Origin: Bacteroides sp. SM23_62_1
Lineage (GTDB): Bacteria; Bacteroidota; Bacteroidia; Bacteroidales; SM23-62
Assembly: GCA_001304505.1 (NCBI GenBank)
Contig: LJUQ01000006.1
Span: 1-42,787, forward strand
Direction: 5' to 3'
DNA length: 42,787 bases
Below, one piece after another: positions 7,818-16,277 of the stretch. The notes beneath the pieces are model-generated. The model worked only from the letters and a program-made list of their open reading frames with translations, searched no databases and was not told the origin of the DNA. Position numbers and translations under genes: made by a program. Each line of letters starts with the position of its first letter. Positions within the stretch are counted from its first letter, which is position 1.

Positions 7818-9806
7818 ATGAAAAAAATAATAATAACCTTCTTTTTTCTTCTCATATTGACTCCATTCATTATTAATGCCCAAAAAACAAGGAAATATGA
7901 AGTACAATCACCTGATGGTACTATTGTGGTAAAATTAGAAACCGGAGAGAAATTGCAATGGTCGGTCCAACACAGGGGACAAATACTTATCACACCTTCA
8001 GCCATATCTTTGTTGTTACATGAAGGTGAAGTACTCGGTGATAATGCAAAAGTATTGTCTGCTAATAGCGAAAGCATTAATACAAAATTTCAAGCTATAA
8101 ACTATAGGAAGACATTAATTAATGATATTTATAATCAGATCACATTAAGCTGTGAAGGTGATTGGGGTATAATTTTCAGGGTATATGACGATGCCGTGGC
8201 CTACCGGTTCTTCACCAACCGAGATGGAGAAATTATCATTCAAAACGAAGAAGCCAATTTCAACTTTACGGAAGACCATCAGGCATTCATCCCTATACAG
8301 TGGGATTACCGCGATGGTAAAATATTCAACTCATCCTTTGAAGCCCTGTACAGGGAAATAAGACTTTCACAGTTCCCGAAAGATTCACTGGCATTCCTGC
8401 CTGTTCTGGTAGATGTAGGACAAGACAAGAAAGTTGGATTGTTCGAAGTTGATCTTGAAAATTACCCGGGGATGTATCTTGACCTGAACAAAACGCAGAT
8501 AGGATTCAAGGGAGTATTTGCTCCGTATCCGCTTGAAACATACGTGAGAGGCATCAATATCATCCCGAGTAAGAGAGCCGACTATATTGCCAGAACCAAT
8601 GGTACCCGTAATTTTCCCTGGCGTGCAATAGTCATAAGCGAACAGGACAAAGAACTACTGAATTGCGATATCGTTCAAAAATTAGCTTCACCCTGCCGTA
8701 TTTCAGATATGTCATGGATAAAAGTTGGCCAGGTTGCATGGGACTGGTGGAATGCCATGAATATTTCTCATGTTGATTTCAGAGCCGGTATGAATACTGC
8801 AACATACAAGTATTATATCGATTTTGCCGCCACATATCGGGTGCCTTTTATTTTACTCGACGCAGGTTGGAACATCCGGGGCGATCTCACCAAAGCCAGA
8901 CCACAGATTAACCTTGAGGAGTTGATTGAATATGGCAATCAAAAAAGTGTGGGACTAATTGTATGGTGTTCATGGAAGGATATTCTTGAACAAAAAGAGA
9001 AAGCCTTCCCGTTTTATGACAAAGCGGGGATCAAAGGAATGAAAATTGATTTTATTGACCGCGATGACCAGTTAGCTGTGGCCTCAACCTATGAAATAGC
9101 AAAACTTGCCGCTGAAAATCACTTACTGGTCGATTACCATGGTGTATTTAAACCAACCGGGCTGCAACGCACGTATCCAAACGTGGTTGGCTACGAAGGC
9201 GTAAAAGGCCTTGAAAACTATAAATGGGCTAATGAAAATCAACCGCGTTATTGTGTCACAATCCCATATATCAGGAATCAGGCCGGCCCGATGGATTATA
9301 CTCCAGGTGCCATGAGGAATTCCAACCAGACCAATTTCAGACCTATTAACGATATGCCCATGAGTAAGGGTACCCGTGTAAACCAGATGGCCCAGTACAT
9401 AGTTTATGAAGTGCCCCTTCAAATGCTTTCGGATAATCCTACCATTTATATGAGGGAGCATGAATGCACCGATTTTATTACAAAAGTCCCCACTACCTTT
9501 GATGAAACCGTTCCGCTTGACGGTAACGTGGCTGAATATGTCGCTATTGCCCGCAGGAAAGGAGATACCTGGTTTGTTGGCGTCATGACCAACTGGACTC
9601 CCAGGGAATTAACAATCGATCTTACATTCCTTGGCACCGGTGAATATAAAGCCGAAATCTTCAGGGATGGTATTAACGCAGACCGCGATGCAACTGATTA
9701 TAAAAAGGAAGTAATGAATGTTAAAGCCGGTGACAGGCTGGAAATCAAACTGATGAACGGTGGCGGATGGGTTGCCAGATTTGAAAAAGTCGAGATAACA
9801 AAATAG
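7818..9806 (+). CDS. GH97 family alpha-glycosidase, secreted
   Basis: A 662-residue protein with a Sec signal (hydrophobic residues 4-20, likely cleavage near INAQ). It has the three GH97 parts: N-terminal beta-sandwich (about 25-290, with SPDGTIVVKL and AVAYRFF), catalytic TIM barrel (about 300-570, from GQVAWDWWNAMNIS on) and a C-terminal beta domain. GH97 splits into inverting alpha-glucosidases (SusB type, Glu base) and retaining alpha-galactosidases (Asp nucleophile). Here KIDFIDRDDQ places Asp411 at the end of a barrel strand, and YEGVKG offers Glu460, which fits the retaining group; this assignment is inference. It is the first gene of a run: the next start codon is only 28 bp past its stop, so it likely shares a transcript with the amidohydrolase, RidA and SelA-like genes. 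Confidence 0.93.
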   Translation: MKKIIITFFFLLILTPFIINAQKTRKYEVQSPDGTIVVKLETGEKLQWSVQHRGQILITPSAISLLLHEGEVLGDNAKVLSANSESINTKFQAINYRKTLINDIYNQITLSCEGDWGIIFRVYDDAVAYRFFTNRDGEIIIQNEEANFNFTEDHQAFIPIQWDYRDGKIFNSSFEALYREIRLSQFPKDSLAFLPVLVDVGQDKKVGLFEVDLENYPGMYLDLNKTQIGFKGVFAPYPLETYVRGINIIPSKRADYIARTNGTRNFPWRAIVISEQDKELLNCDIVQKLASPCRISDMSWIKVGQVAWDWWNAMNISHVDFRAGMNTATYKYYIDFAATYRVPFILLDAGWNIRGDLTKARPQINLEELIEYGNQKSVGLIVWCSWKDILEQKEKAFPFYDKAGIKGMKIDFIDRDDQLAVASTYEIAKLAAENHLLVDYHGVFKPTGLQRTYPNVVGYEGVKGLENYKWANENQPRYCVTIPYIRNQAGPMDYTPGAMRNSNQTNFRPINDMPMSKGTRVNQMAQYIVYEVPLQMLSDNPTIYMREHECTDFITKVPTTFDETVPLDGNVAEYVAIARRKGDTWFVGVMTNWTPRELTIDLTFLGTGEYKAEIFRDGINADRDATDYKKEVMNVKAGDRLEIKLMNGGGWVARFEKVEITK

Positions 9807-9834
9807 TTTTAACAATTAATCTACGGTATAAATT

Positions 9835-11100
9835 ATGAAACCATTCATTCTCCGCCTGATCCTGTCTTTTCTAGTTCCTTTTTTCATTGCATATTTTGTA
9901 CAGGCTCAGGAGTATGACCTGGTCATTAAACAGGGCCATCTTATTGATCCTAAAAATGAGATCAATGAGATAATGGATATAGCCATAGCAGATGGAAAGG
10001 TAGCAAAAGTAAGTTCCAGCCTTACTGATTATAAAGCAAAGATGGTGATTGAAGCGAAGGGAATGTATGTCATTCCGGGGATTATTGATATTCACACACA
10101 TACATTCTTTGGTACAGAACCTGATGCTTATATAAGTAACAGTTACACCAGCGTTCCCCCGGATGGATTCACTCTCAGAACCGGTGTAACGACAGTGGTT
10201 GATGCCGGGAGTTCCGGATGGCGAAATTTTAATGTCTTCAAAGAACAGACCATTGACCGGTCAGAAACGCGTGTACTGGCATTTCTGAATATTGTTGGTT
10301 TTGGAATGAAAGGCGGGCAGGTGGAGCAGAATCTGTCGGATATGGATGCAGAATTAACTGCCTATATGGCAAATAAGTATCCGGAATATATTGTCGGGAT
10401 AAAAGTTGCTCATTACAGTGGTCCGGAATGGGACCCTGTGGATAGGGCAATCCGGGTAGGAAATATTGCAGGTGTTCCTGTTATGATAGATTTTGGTGAA
10501 CATACCCCTCCCCTTTCCCTTGAAACATTACTTCTGAAAAAATTAAGGCCAGGAGATATATTCACACATGCATATGCTCATGTTAATGGAAGAATGCCTG
10601 TCGTTGATGAATACGGAAAGGTAAGGGATTATGTCCTGCAAGCACAGGCAAAAGGTATTGTATTTGATGTTGGTCACGGGGGAGGGAGTTTCCTGTTTGA
10701 GCAGGCCATCCCGTCACTGAACCAGGGATTCAAGCCCAATTCTATCAGCACCGACCTGCATACCGGCAGCATGAACGGAGGAATGAAGGATATTCTTAAT
10801 GTATCATCGAAATTTTTAAACTTGGGAATGACACTTCAGGAAGTGGTCGAATGCCTGACATGGAAGCCTGCAAGAATAATAAATAGAGAAGAACTGGGTC
10901 ATTTGAGTGAGGGAGTCATAGCAGATCTTGCTATCCTAAAAATGGAGACTGGCGACTTCGGGTTTGTTGATACAGGGGGCTGGAAAATTAAAGGGACTCA
11001 AAAACTTATCTGTGAGCTTACAATCAAAAACGGGGAAGTTGTATGGGATTTAAATGGAATCACAAAACCTGAGTGGAAGAATAGTTTTCAAAACAAATAA
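9835..11100 (+). CDS. Exported amidohydrolase/deacetylase-family metalloenzyme (EF_0837-like)
   Basis: A 421-residue protein beginning with a Sec signal (residues 1-25, ending AYFVQAQ). It then has the amidohydrolase superfamily plan: N-terminal beta domain, GIIDIHTHT with metal ligands His87 and His89, GIKVAHYSG with the bridging, probably carboxylated Lys190, FTHAYAHVNG with further His ligands, and the late Asp in STDLHTGS. The whole resembles the EF_0837/AHA_3915 group of predicted deacetylase-like amidohydrolases, which is often found next to a SelA-like PLP protein, as here. The unusual point is export: most relatives are cytoplasmic. Together with the following Tat-exported genes it suggests a periplasmic deacylation or ring-opening step on a nitrogen-containing substrate. 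The actual substrate is unknown. Confidence 0.88.
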   Translation: MKPFILRLILSFLVPFFIAYFVQAQEYDLVIKQGHLIDPKNEINEIMDIAIADGKVAKVSSSLTDYKAKMVIEAKGMYVIPGIIDIHTHTFFGTEPDAYISNSYTSVPPDGFTLRTGVTTVVDAGSSGWRNFNVFKEQTIDRSETRVLAFLNIVGFGMKGGQVEQNLSDMDAELTAYMANKYPEYIVGIKVAHYSGPEWDPVDRAIRVGNIAGVPVMIDFGEHTPPLSLETLLLKKLRPGDIFTHAYAHVNGRMPVVDEYGKVRDYVLQAQAKGIVFDVGHGGGSFLFEQAIPSLNQGFKPNSISTDLHTGSMNGGMKDILNVSSKFLNLGMTLQEVVECLTWKPARIINREELGHLSEGVIADLAILKMETGDFGFVDTGGWKIKGTQKLICELTIKNGEVVWDLNGITKPEWKNSFQNK

Positions 11101-11178
11101 TAAGACCTTAAGCGTTAAACTTAACATATTGTACAGGTGAATCACAAAAACCAGTTGGTATACTTATTTTGCCGAGCC

Positions 11179-11200
11179 TTGCTGTGGTATGGTACAGCAA
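11179..11200. terminator. Intergenic stem-loop between amidohydrolase and RidA genes
   Basis: TTGCTGT and ACAGCAA form a perfect 7-bp stem with an 8-nt loop in the 176-bp gap. No clear T-run follows, so it may be a processing or attenuation site rather than a full terminator. Its position could separate expression of the first two genes from the last ones. Confidence 0.35.
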
Positions 11201-11276
11201 ATATTTAAACCTTTAAATCCCTCGTCTGATATCTTACATGTAATACAAAATTATTCACTTATAAAAACAAAAAATT

Positions 11277-11753
11277 ATGAGTAACAAGGTAAACAACACA
11301 AGAAGAGGAGCCATCAAAGGTATGCTGGCTGTTGCTGCTGCCTGGTTTGGCTTTGCAGGAGTAAAAGCTGCAACCACAAGTCAAAAATCATCTAAAAAGA
11401 CTAGTACTGGTATCATCCGGTCTCAGGATGTTCCACTCTTTTCCAGCTCTGTAGCCTATGGCAACCTCCTGTTCCTGGCTGGTAAAGGAGCCCATTTTGA
11501 AGGAGACATCAAAGCACATACAGAGCATGTTCTGAATGAAATGGAAAAAGAGCTTCAGAAAAACGGATCCTCCATGGAAAAAGTTCTGAAAGTCAATGTA
11601 TATCTTCATGATCTGGAAGATTATAATGCAATGAATGAAGTTTACCGCGGGAGGTTCGGTGATCATCCGCCTGTACGAACCACCATAGCCACCTACGGGG
11701 GTGTCCCGGGAAACTCGCTTGTGGAAATTGACTGCATTGCAGCATTGGACTAA
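11277..11753 (+). CDS. RidA/YjgF-family imine deaminase with Tat signal
   Basis: A 158-residue protein, longer than the usual 125-130 because of an N-terminal export signal: TRRGAIK followed by a hydrophobic stretch (AVAAAWFGFAG), which fits a twin-arginine signal. The RidA domain spans about residues 42-158. It keeps the substrate-binding arginine (Arg134 in VRTTIA) and the glutamate of VEIDCIA (Glu150), corresponding to the residues that hydrolyse enamine/imine products of PLP enzymes in other RidA proteins. A RidA placed directly before a PLP ammonia-lyase-like gene and exported by the same route suggests it clears the reactive imine that enzyme releases in the periplasm. The pairing is inferred from context. 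Confidence 0.88.
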   Translation: MSNKVNNTRRGAIKGMLAVAAAWFGFAGVKAATTSQKSSKKTSTGIIRSQDVPLFSSSVAYGNLLFLAGKGAHFEGDIKAHTEHVLNEMEKELQKNGSSMEKVLKVNVYLHDLEDYNAMNEVYRGRFGDHPPVRTTIATYGGVPGNSLVEIDCIAALD

Positions 11754-11794
11754 TCACTGTCATAGCCTTCTGAATTATCAAAAAACAACTAACC

Positions 11795-13009
11795 ATGATT
11801 AGCCGGAGAACACTATTAAAACAGTTTTCAGTACTACCGTTGGTAGGTGCATTATTCAATAAAGGATCTTTGATAACTAATGATTTACGGGCCCAGGTTT
11901 TGCGTCGTGATTATTTTAAGGAATTAGGTATGCGAACTTTTATTAATGCTGCCGGGACCTATACCGCACTGACCGGATCCCTGATGGAACCTGAAGTTAT
12001 TGAAGCGATAAAATATGCATCCAATGAATATGTTAATCTTGATGAGTTACAGGATAAAGTGGGTGAGCAGATCGCTGCAATGTTGCATTGTGAAGCTGCT
12101 ACTGTTACAGCAGGGGCTGCATCGGCAATTACCCTGGGTACAGCAGGAATTTTAACCGGTTTGGATGAAGATAAAGTTATTCAACTACCTGATCTTACCG
12201 GAATGAAGAGCGAGGTGATCATTCAGAAGCAACACCGTATTACCTATGATCACGCCATCAGGAATTGCGGTGTAAGGCTTGTTGAAGTTGAAACACGGAA
12301 AGACCTGGAAGCAGCAATAAATGAAAAAACAGCAATGATGTGGTTCTTAAATGCCAATAACTATGTCGGACATATCAGGGATGAGGAATTTGTTGAAATT
12401 GGCAAAAAATACGGAATACCTACCTTCAATGATTGCGCTGCTGATGTACCGCCAGTTGAAAATCTCTGGAAATATACTGATATGGGGTTCGACCTGGTTA
12501 CATTCTCAGGTGGGAAAGGGTTGCTTGGCCCGCAAAGTGCCGGGTTATTGCTCGGCAAAAAGGAGTACATCCAGGCCGCCAGGCTTCATGCACCGCCACG
12601 GGGAAACACGATAGGAAGAGGTATGAAGGTAAATAAGGAAGAGATCCTGGGTATGCTGGTGGCACTTGAAATATACCTTGAAAAAGATCATGAATCGGAA
12701 TGGAAAAACTGGGAATCACAGATAAAATTAATCAGTGATGCTGCCTCATCTGTGAAGGGTGTGAAAACAGAAATTCATGTGCCTGATGTAGCAAACCATG
12801 TGCCCTCTCTTAGGATAAGCTGGGACCAGGATAAAGTAAAAATCACAACTGAAGAGGTCAGGGAAAAGCTGAGAAAAGGACATCCTTCCATAGAAACTGT
12901 TGGTGGTGAGGAATCTGTAGATATTACCACATGGATGATGCTTCCCGGCCAGGAAAGAATTGTAGCAAGTCGTGTCCGGGAAATTCTTGAGAATGCAAGA
13001 GATTCATGA
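11795..13009 (+). CDS. SelA-like PLP-dependent enzyme with Tat signal (D-glucosaminate ammonia-lyase-like)
   Basis: A 404-residue protein starting with a textbook twin-arginine motif, SRRTLLK, and a hydrophobic region to about residue 25. The rest is a fold-type I PLP enzyme of the SelA-related group: INAAGTYTALTGS near the start, the AGAASAITLGTAG cofactor loop, FNDCAADVPP with Asp213 for the pyridine nitrogen, and FSGGKGLLGPQSAG with Lys241 as Schiff-base lysine. Related proteins (EF_0838, DgaE) include D-glucosaminate-6-phosphate ammonia-lyase; true selenocysteine synthase is unlikely because no tRNA-Sec or selB is present and the protein is exported. PLP enzymes normally act in the cytoplasm, so Tat export of a folded holoenzyme is notable. 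It probably deaminates an amino sugar acid or amino acid. Confidence 0.87.
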   Translation: MISRRTLLKQFSVLPLVGALFNKGSLITNDLRAQVLRRDYFKELGMRTFINAAGTYTALTGSLMEPEVIEAIKYASNEYVNLDELQDKVGEQIAAMLHCEAATVTAGAASAITLGTAGILTGLDEDKVIQLPDLTGMKSEVIIQKQHRITYDHAIRNCGVRLVEVETRKDLEAAINEKTAMMWFLNANNYVGHIRDEEFVEIGKKYGIPTFNDCAADVPPVENLWKYTDMGFDLVTFSGGKGLLGPQSAGLLLGKKEYIQAARLHAPPRGNTIGRGMKVNKEEILGMLVALEIYLEKDHESEWKNWESQIKLISDAASSVKGVKTEIHVPDVANHVPSLRISWDQDKVKITTEEVREKLRKGHPSIETVGGEESVDITTWMMLPGQERIVASRVREILENARDS

Positions 13010-13063
13010 ATTTTCTTAAATTTAGATAAATTTATTCCATTATTAACCTAAAACTTTAAAATC

Positions 13064-13720
13064 ATGGGATTATCATTCGTCTCATTTCTCCTCAGCCTCC
13101 TTTGTTCCGCACTGATTGTCCTGCTCTGTGCCGCCCAATGGGTACTTTTCGAAAAAGCAGGAAAGCGCGGATGGTATTGCCTTGTACCTGTTTACGGTAC
13201 ACTTGTGATTCTTCAGATCATTGGAAAACCATGGTGGTGGATATTACTCTTCCTGATCCCATTTGCGAATATCATATTCGCAATCTGGATGCTGAACCTG
13301 ATCTCGAAAAGTTTCGGTAAAGGTGCCGGATTTACTGTAGGACTCCTGTTCCTGAGCTTTATCTTTTTACCAATCCTTGCCTTTGGGAAAGCAAGATATT
13401 ACGGCCCGGCCGGATCAGAAATGTTCAATCCCCCCAGTCCCCCTGAAATTTCACCCATTGAATACCAAACTAATAGCTGGGTAATCACAATCGCATTATT
13501 CCTGACCATCAACAGTCTGTACTGGTTTATTCTACCCCGTTTAGGCGTTTATGGCGCCGGGATGAATGTTCTTCCAACACTTTTGTTTGGTTCAATACCA
13601 TTAATATCTGCAGGTCTGATAAAAAATAAATCATGGAGCATTATACTGCTCATCCTGGGTACAATATATCTTGCTTTACAACTTTCACAATTATGGATGA
13701 ACTTTGGGCAGTATTATTAG
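13064..13720 (+). CDS. DUF5684-like multi-span membrane protein
   Basis: A 218-residue integral membrane protein. The first 115 residues match the DUF5684 pattern: three hydrophobic segments with FEKAGKRGWYCLVPVYGT after the first, then IIGKPWWWILLFLIPFANIIFAIW, ending in FLPILAFGKARYYGP. The second half has about four further transmembrane segments that I do not recognise. DUF5684 has no established function. The gene lies 54 bp after the SelA-like gene on the same strand and may be the tail of that transcript, but the products give no clear link. Degenerate heptad repeats start right after its stop codon. Confidence 0.8.
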   Translation: MGLSFVSFLLSLLCSALIVLLCAAQWVLFEKAGKRGWYCLVPVYGTLVILQIIGKPWWWILLFLIPFANIIFAIWMLNLISKSFGKGAGFTVGLLFLSFIFLPILAFGKARYYGPAGSEMFNPPSPPEISPIEYQTNSWVITIALFLTINSLYWFILPRLGVYGAGMNVLPTLLFGSIPLISAGLIKNKSWSIILLILGTIYLALQLSQLWMNFGQYY

Positions 13721-13721
13721 T

Positions 13722-13742
13722 AGCAGGGAGCATAGTGTATGG
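13722..13742. repeat. Degenerate AGCAGGG heptads (3 units)
   Basis: AGCAGGG, AGCATAG and TGTATGG follow each other at a 7-nt period directly after the stop codon of the DUF5684 gene. They are short and degenerate, but match the AGCAGGG and AGCATGG units of the larger arrays. Confidence 0.5.
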
Positions 13743-13823
13743 TGGTCAAATCATGGAGGGGGTATGTCATAACCACTTTCCCATTTAATATAGACGGAGA
13801 TCTGATAAAATATAGTTCCTAAC

Positions 13824-13920
13824 TTCACCCCATCCCCTATCCCCTTCCACTGAAGTGGGAAGGAGAACAGGAATCCCCTTCAGCCTCCCCCTTTTAGGGG
13901 GATGTTTGGAGGGAGGTGAA
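13824..13920. repeat. C-rich composite palindrome
   Basis: Outer arms TTCACC and GGTGAA enclose two smaller hairpins: CCTTCCACT paired with AGTGGGAAGG (one bulge) and CCCCC-TTTTA-GGGGG. It occupies the gap between the DUF5684 gene and the lipoprotein gene and resembles the terminator at 4660-4720 in arm composition (TCACCCC outside, CCCCCT inside). It could end transcription of the upstream run. Confidence 0.65.
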
Positions 13921-13982
13921 ATGATATTTAAGCGAATTATTTAAGTTGTGACACACTCCCCATGTGAGAAATAATGAATATT

Positions 13983-14011
13983 GTCAAGCCCGGTTTCCAA
14001 CCGGACACATT
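13983..14011. repeat. Hairpin repeat with GTCAAG/ACACATT flanks
   Basis: Flank GTCAAG, stem CCGGTT/AACCGG with loop TCC, flank ACACATT. The same flanks surround copies at 18828, 21862 and 21911. An apparent upstream ATG of the next gene (13974) precedes this repeat and would put it in the coding frame, one reason that start is rejected. Confidence 0.8.
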
Positions 14012-14030
14012 AATATTAATTGTAAAAATT

Positions 14031-14978
14031 ATGAATCGGTTTAAGTTCATCATGATCCTCATTCCCATTCTTATATTCTCCTGTGACAGAATGGATCGTA
14101 CTGCAGACGAGGTGACCGACTTCTTCAGACCTCCTCCTGTTGATCCGGTTACCAGGATCATAAAAATTTCCTCCACCGTTGGTTACTGTGCTGTAGCAGG
14201 CATGGCTGCCAGTCAGGGCTGTACCATTCCGAATGCAACGATAATGGAAAGAAACGGCCATACACTTGTTTATCTTCATCCTGATCATGAATTTCCCTTC
14301 CCATTTATTAACAGTGATGGTGACATCATCATTATCAACCTTAAGCTTGACGAAGATCTTGCCATTATGAGTCTATTCTTTACCGAATCCATTAAAATGG
14401 AGGAAGGATTCTATTTGTCCAGCATGGAAACCTTTCCGGTTATCTATGAAGAAGACAGGATTACTGCAGTGTATGCAGGAAATGATGTAAATGTCAGCAA
14501 TGACGTGTCCCTGGAAATTGATATGGATCCGCTCTGGATTGATATTGAAATTGGCCGTCTGGATGTCGAAAGGCCGCAAACAGAAGAGGTAGCTATAGAC
14601 CAGAACGCTTGGATCGTGGATGTTTATCATAAAGGAACACCCTGGAACCTGATGGATGATAATTACATCCTCACAGGAGGTCAGCAAAAAGTAGAAGTGG
14701 GGAATTATACTTTCCATTCCTCCACATCCGTGATGCAAATGGCCATGATAGAAACAATCCTTACAACTGCATGTCTGCAAAATCCATCTTCCGGATTTGC
14801 TGTCCTGCGTGAAATAGAAGTCAATACTTCTTCCGACAATCACTTAAAAGACCTTGTCCTGGGAACAGTATTTTTCACATTTCACCAGGAATGTGACGGG
14901 CTGGTAAAGATCCCCCTGGCAACAGGAAATTTTGTAACATCTATCGGGAAAGAATATGATTTAAGATTAACTGAATAA
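14031..14978 (+). CDS. Hypothetical lipoprotein
   Basis: Starting at 14031 gives a compact lipoprotein signal with lipobox LIFSC (Cys18); the upstream ATG at 13974 would translate through a dispersed hairpin repeat and spoil the signal, so it is not used. The mature part (about 298 residues) starts with an acidic linker and looks largely beta-stranded, with no motif I recognise. A line of alternating hydrophobic residues around VSLEIDMDPLWIDIEIGRLDV suggests beta-sheet. It is probably membrane-anchored and periplasmic or surface exposed. It is flanked by repeats on both sides and appears monocistronic. Function unknown. Confidence 0.75.
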   Translation: MNRFKFIMILIPILIFSCDRMDRTADEVTDFFRPPPVDPVTRIIKISSTVGYCAVAGMAASQGCTIPNATIMERNGHTLVYLHPDHEFPFPFINSDGDIIIINLKLDEDLAIMSLFFTESIKMEEGFYLSSMETFPVIYEEDRITAVYAGNDVNVSNDVSLEIDMDPLWIDIEIGRLDVERPQTEEVAIDQNAWIVDVYHKGTPWNLMDDNYILTGGQQKVEVGNYTFHSSTSVMQMAMIETILTTACLQNPSSGFAVLREIEVNTSSDNHLKDLVLGTVFFTFHQECDGLVKIPLATGNFVTSIGKEYDLRLTE

Positions 14979-15026
14979 TAATTATAATCAGCTTTCCAAA
15001 TAGCTAACCACCCTACTGTTTAAATC

Positions 15027-15123
15027 CTTTGTATAACTTTGTGCTGTACTTTGTGACCATATATGGTTTAACAATTAATTGAACCACAAAATGTCATAAA
15101 GGAATTCACTACGGACACAAAAG
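15027..15123. repeat. Imperfect palindrome with CTTTGTG words
   Basis: The left part repeats CTTTGT three times (CTTTGTATAA, CTTTGTGCTGTA, CTTTGTG). The right part carries CACAAAATGTCATAAAGG and GACACAAAAG, roughly the reverse complement. The match is decayed, so this is the weakest member of the long-palindrome class. It occupies the gap before the FkbM-type gene. Confidence 0.45.
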
Positions 15124-15148
15124 CTTTTGTTGCCTCTGATCTTATATC

Positions 15149-16018
15149 ATGAGAACATTGATTGCTAGATGTTTTAGACTACTTTTCAGTATCCGTTTTT
15201 TTCGTAAGAGGTATTACGGTATTGTACTCCGTATTTTCCAGCCGTTTAAACTGTTCAGGGATGTGATCCGGATTACATGCTACGACCAGGATTTAAAGAT
15301 GAAACTTGACCTGGATGAATGGATTCAGCAACACATTTATTTCCTCGGCTATTTTGATTATCCGGGAGTTCAGTTTCTGAAAAAAAACCTGGGAGAGGAT
15401 GATATATTTATTGATGCCGGGGCAAATATTGGATCGTACACCCTCATCGCAGCAAAACAGGTCGGTAAAACCGGTCGTGTATACGCCTTTGAACCAGCCG
15501 GAGCAGCTTATAAAAGGCTGTGTGAGAATATTGAAATAAATGAATATTCCAATATAATAACAGAAAAGAAAGGTCTGCTTGATATGAATTCCACAATAGA
15601 CCTTTTCCTGGCGAACAAAACAAATCTTGGGATGTCCAGTATCTACCATCATGATAGCGAGAGTGGTACAGTTGAAAGGATTGAAACAACAAAACTTGAT
15701 GTTTATGTTGATAATCAGAATATTACCAGGGTAGATCTGATAAAATTAGATATTGAGGGATCAGAGATGCTTGCGTTACAAGGCATGCAAAAAACCCTGG
15801 AAAAATTCAAACCCAAAGTATTAATTGAACTGAAAGAAGAAACCCATGCCCGGTCAGAATATTCAATTAATGATATCATCGGCTACCTTAATAGTCATGG
15901 ATATGAAAAGTGGTACATAGATGATAAAGGTGATTGCTCCAGGGATATTGAAAACAAACCGGAAGGTTATTATAATTTCCTTTTTATACCGGCCATTCCG
16001 GAAACCTCTGAAAGATAG
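15149..16018 (+). CDS. FkbM family SAM-dependent methyltransferase
   Basis: A 289-residue protein. The SAM-binding motif I is FIDAGANIGSYTLIA (about residues 87-101), followed by the acidic VYAFEPAG that binds the ribose, and later IKLDIEGSEMLALQGM and KVLIELKEE, all typical of FkbM methyltransferases. The family methylates hydroxyls of sugars, polyketides or glycolipids. The basic, hydrophobic N-terminus (first 40 residues) may bind membrane or a lipid-linked substrate. Neighbours give no polysaccharide biosynthesis context, so the substrate is unknown. The start was kept because no better initiation codon precedes the methyltransferase core. Confidence 0.88.
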   Translation: MRTLIARCFRLLFSIRFFRKRYYGIVLRIFQPFKLFRDVIRITCYDQDLKMKLDLDEWIQQHIYFLGYFDYPGVQFLKKNLGEDDIFIDAGANIGSYTLIAAKQVGKTGRVYAFEPAGAAYKRLCENIEINEYSNIITEKKGLLDMNSTIDLFLANKTNLGMSSIYHHDSESGTVERIETTKLDVYVDNQNITRVDLIKLDIEGSEMLALQGMQKTLEKFKPKVLIELKEETHARSEYSINDIIGYLNSHGYEKWYIDDKGDCSRDIENKPEGYYNFLFIPAIPETSER

Positions 16019-16067
16019 GACTTAGTTATGTTATGATAAAGTACGAAACGATATTGGTATAATTGGT

Positions 16068-16172
16068 TCTCGCTGATGTACGCAGATTTGTCCGCAAATT
16101 CCCGCAGATTAAGTTACCAGGACAGAAATTGTCCGTAAATTTCTAACTTTAAATCTGCGTAAATCTGCGAGA
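16068..16172. repeat. Long imperfect palindrome with CGCAGATTT words
   Basis: The 22-nt left arm (TCTCGCTGATG then TACGCAGATTT) pairs with the right arm at 16151-16172 at 20 of 22 positions. Between the arms lie further CGCAAATT and CGCAGATT words. It fills most of the gap upstream of the ABC ATPase gene and resembles the element at 25157-25236. Confidence 0.75.
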
Positions 16173-16277
16173 TACTATATTAGAATTAAACTGACAATTT
16201 TACAAATAGCTCTGAAAATATTCTAACTGACACATCGTTACATATATATTATTTAGAAGAGAACCATTTATACTCAG

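Noticed and set aside
11795-13009. SelA-like gene as true selenocysteine synthase
   Set aside because: It has a twin-arginine export signal and lies with amidohydrolase and RidA genes; no selB, selD or tRNA-Sec is seen, so the ammonia-lyase-like group fits better.
13974-14030. N-terminal extension of the lipoprotein gene from an earlier ATG
   Set aside because: It would translate the dispersed GTCAAG hairpin repeat and place the lipoprotein signal in the middle of the protein.
14373-14843. 156-codon minus-strand frame inside the lipoprotein gene
   Set aside because: Cysteine- and histidine-rich composition typical of antisense shadows, and no start context; the plus-strand frame has a clear lipoprotein signal.
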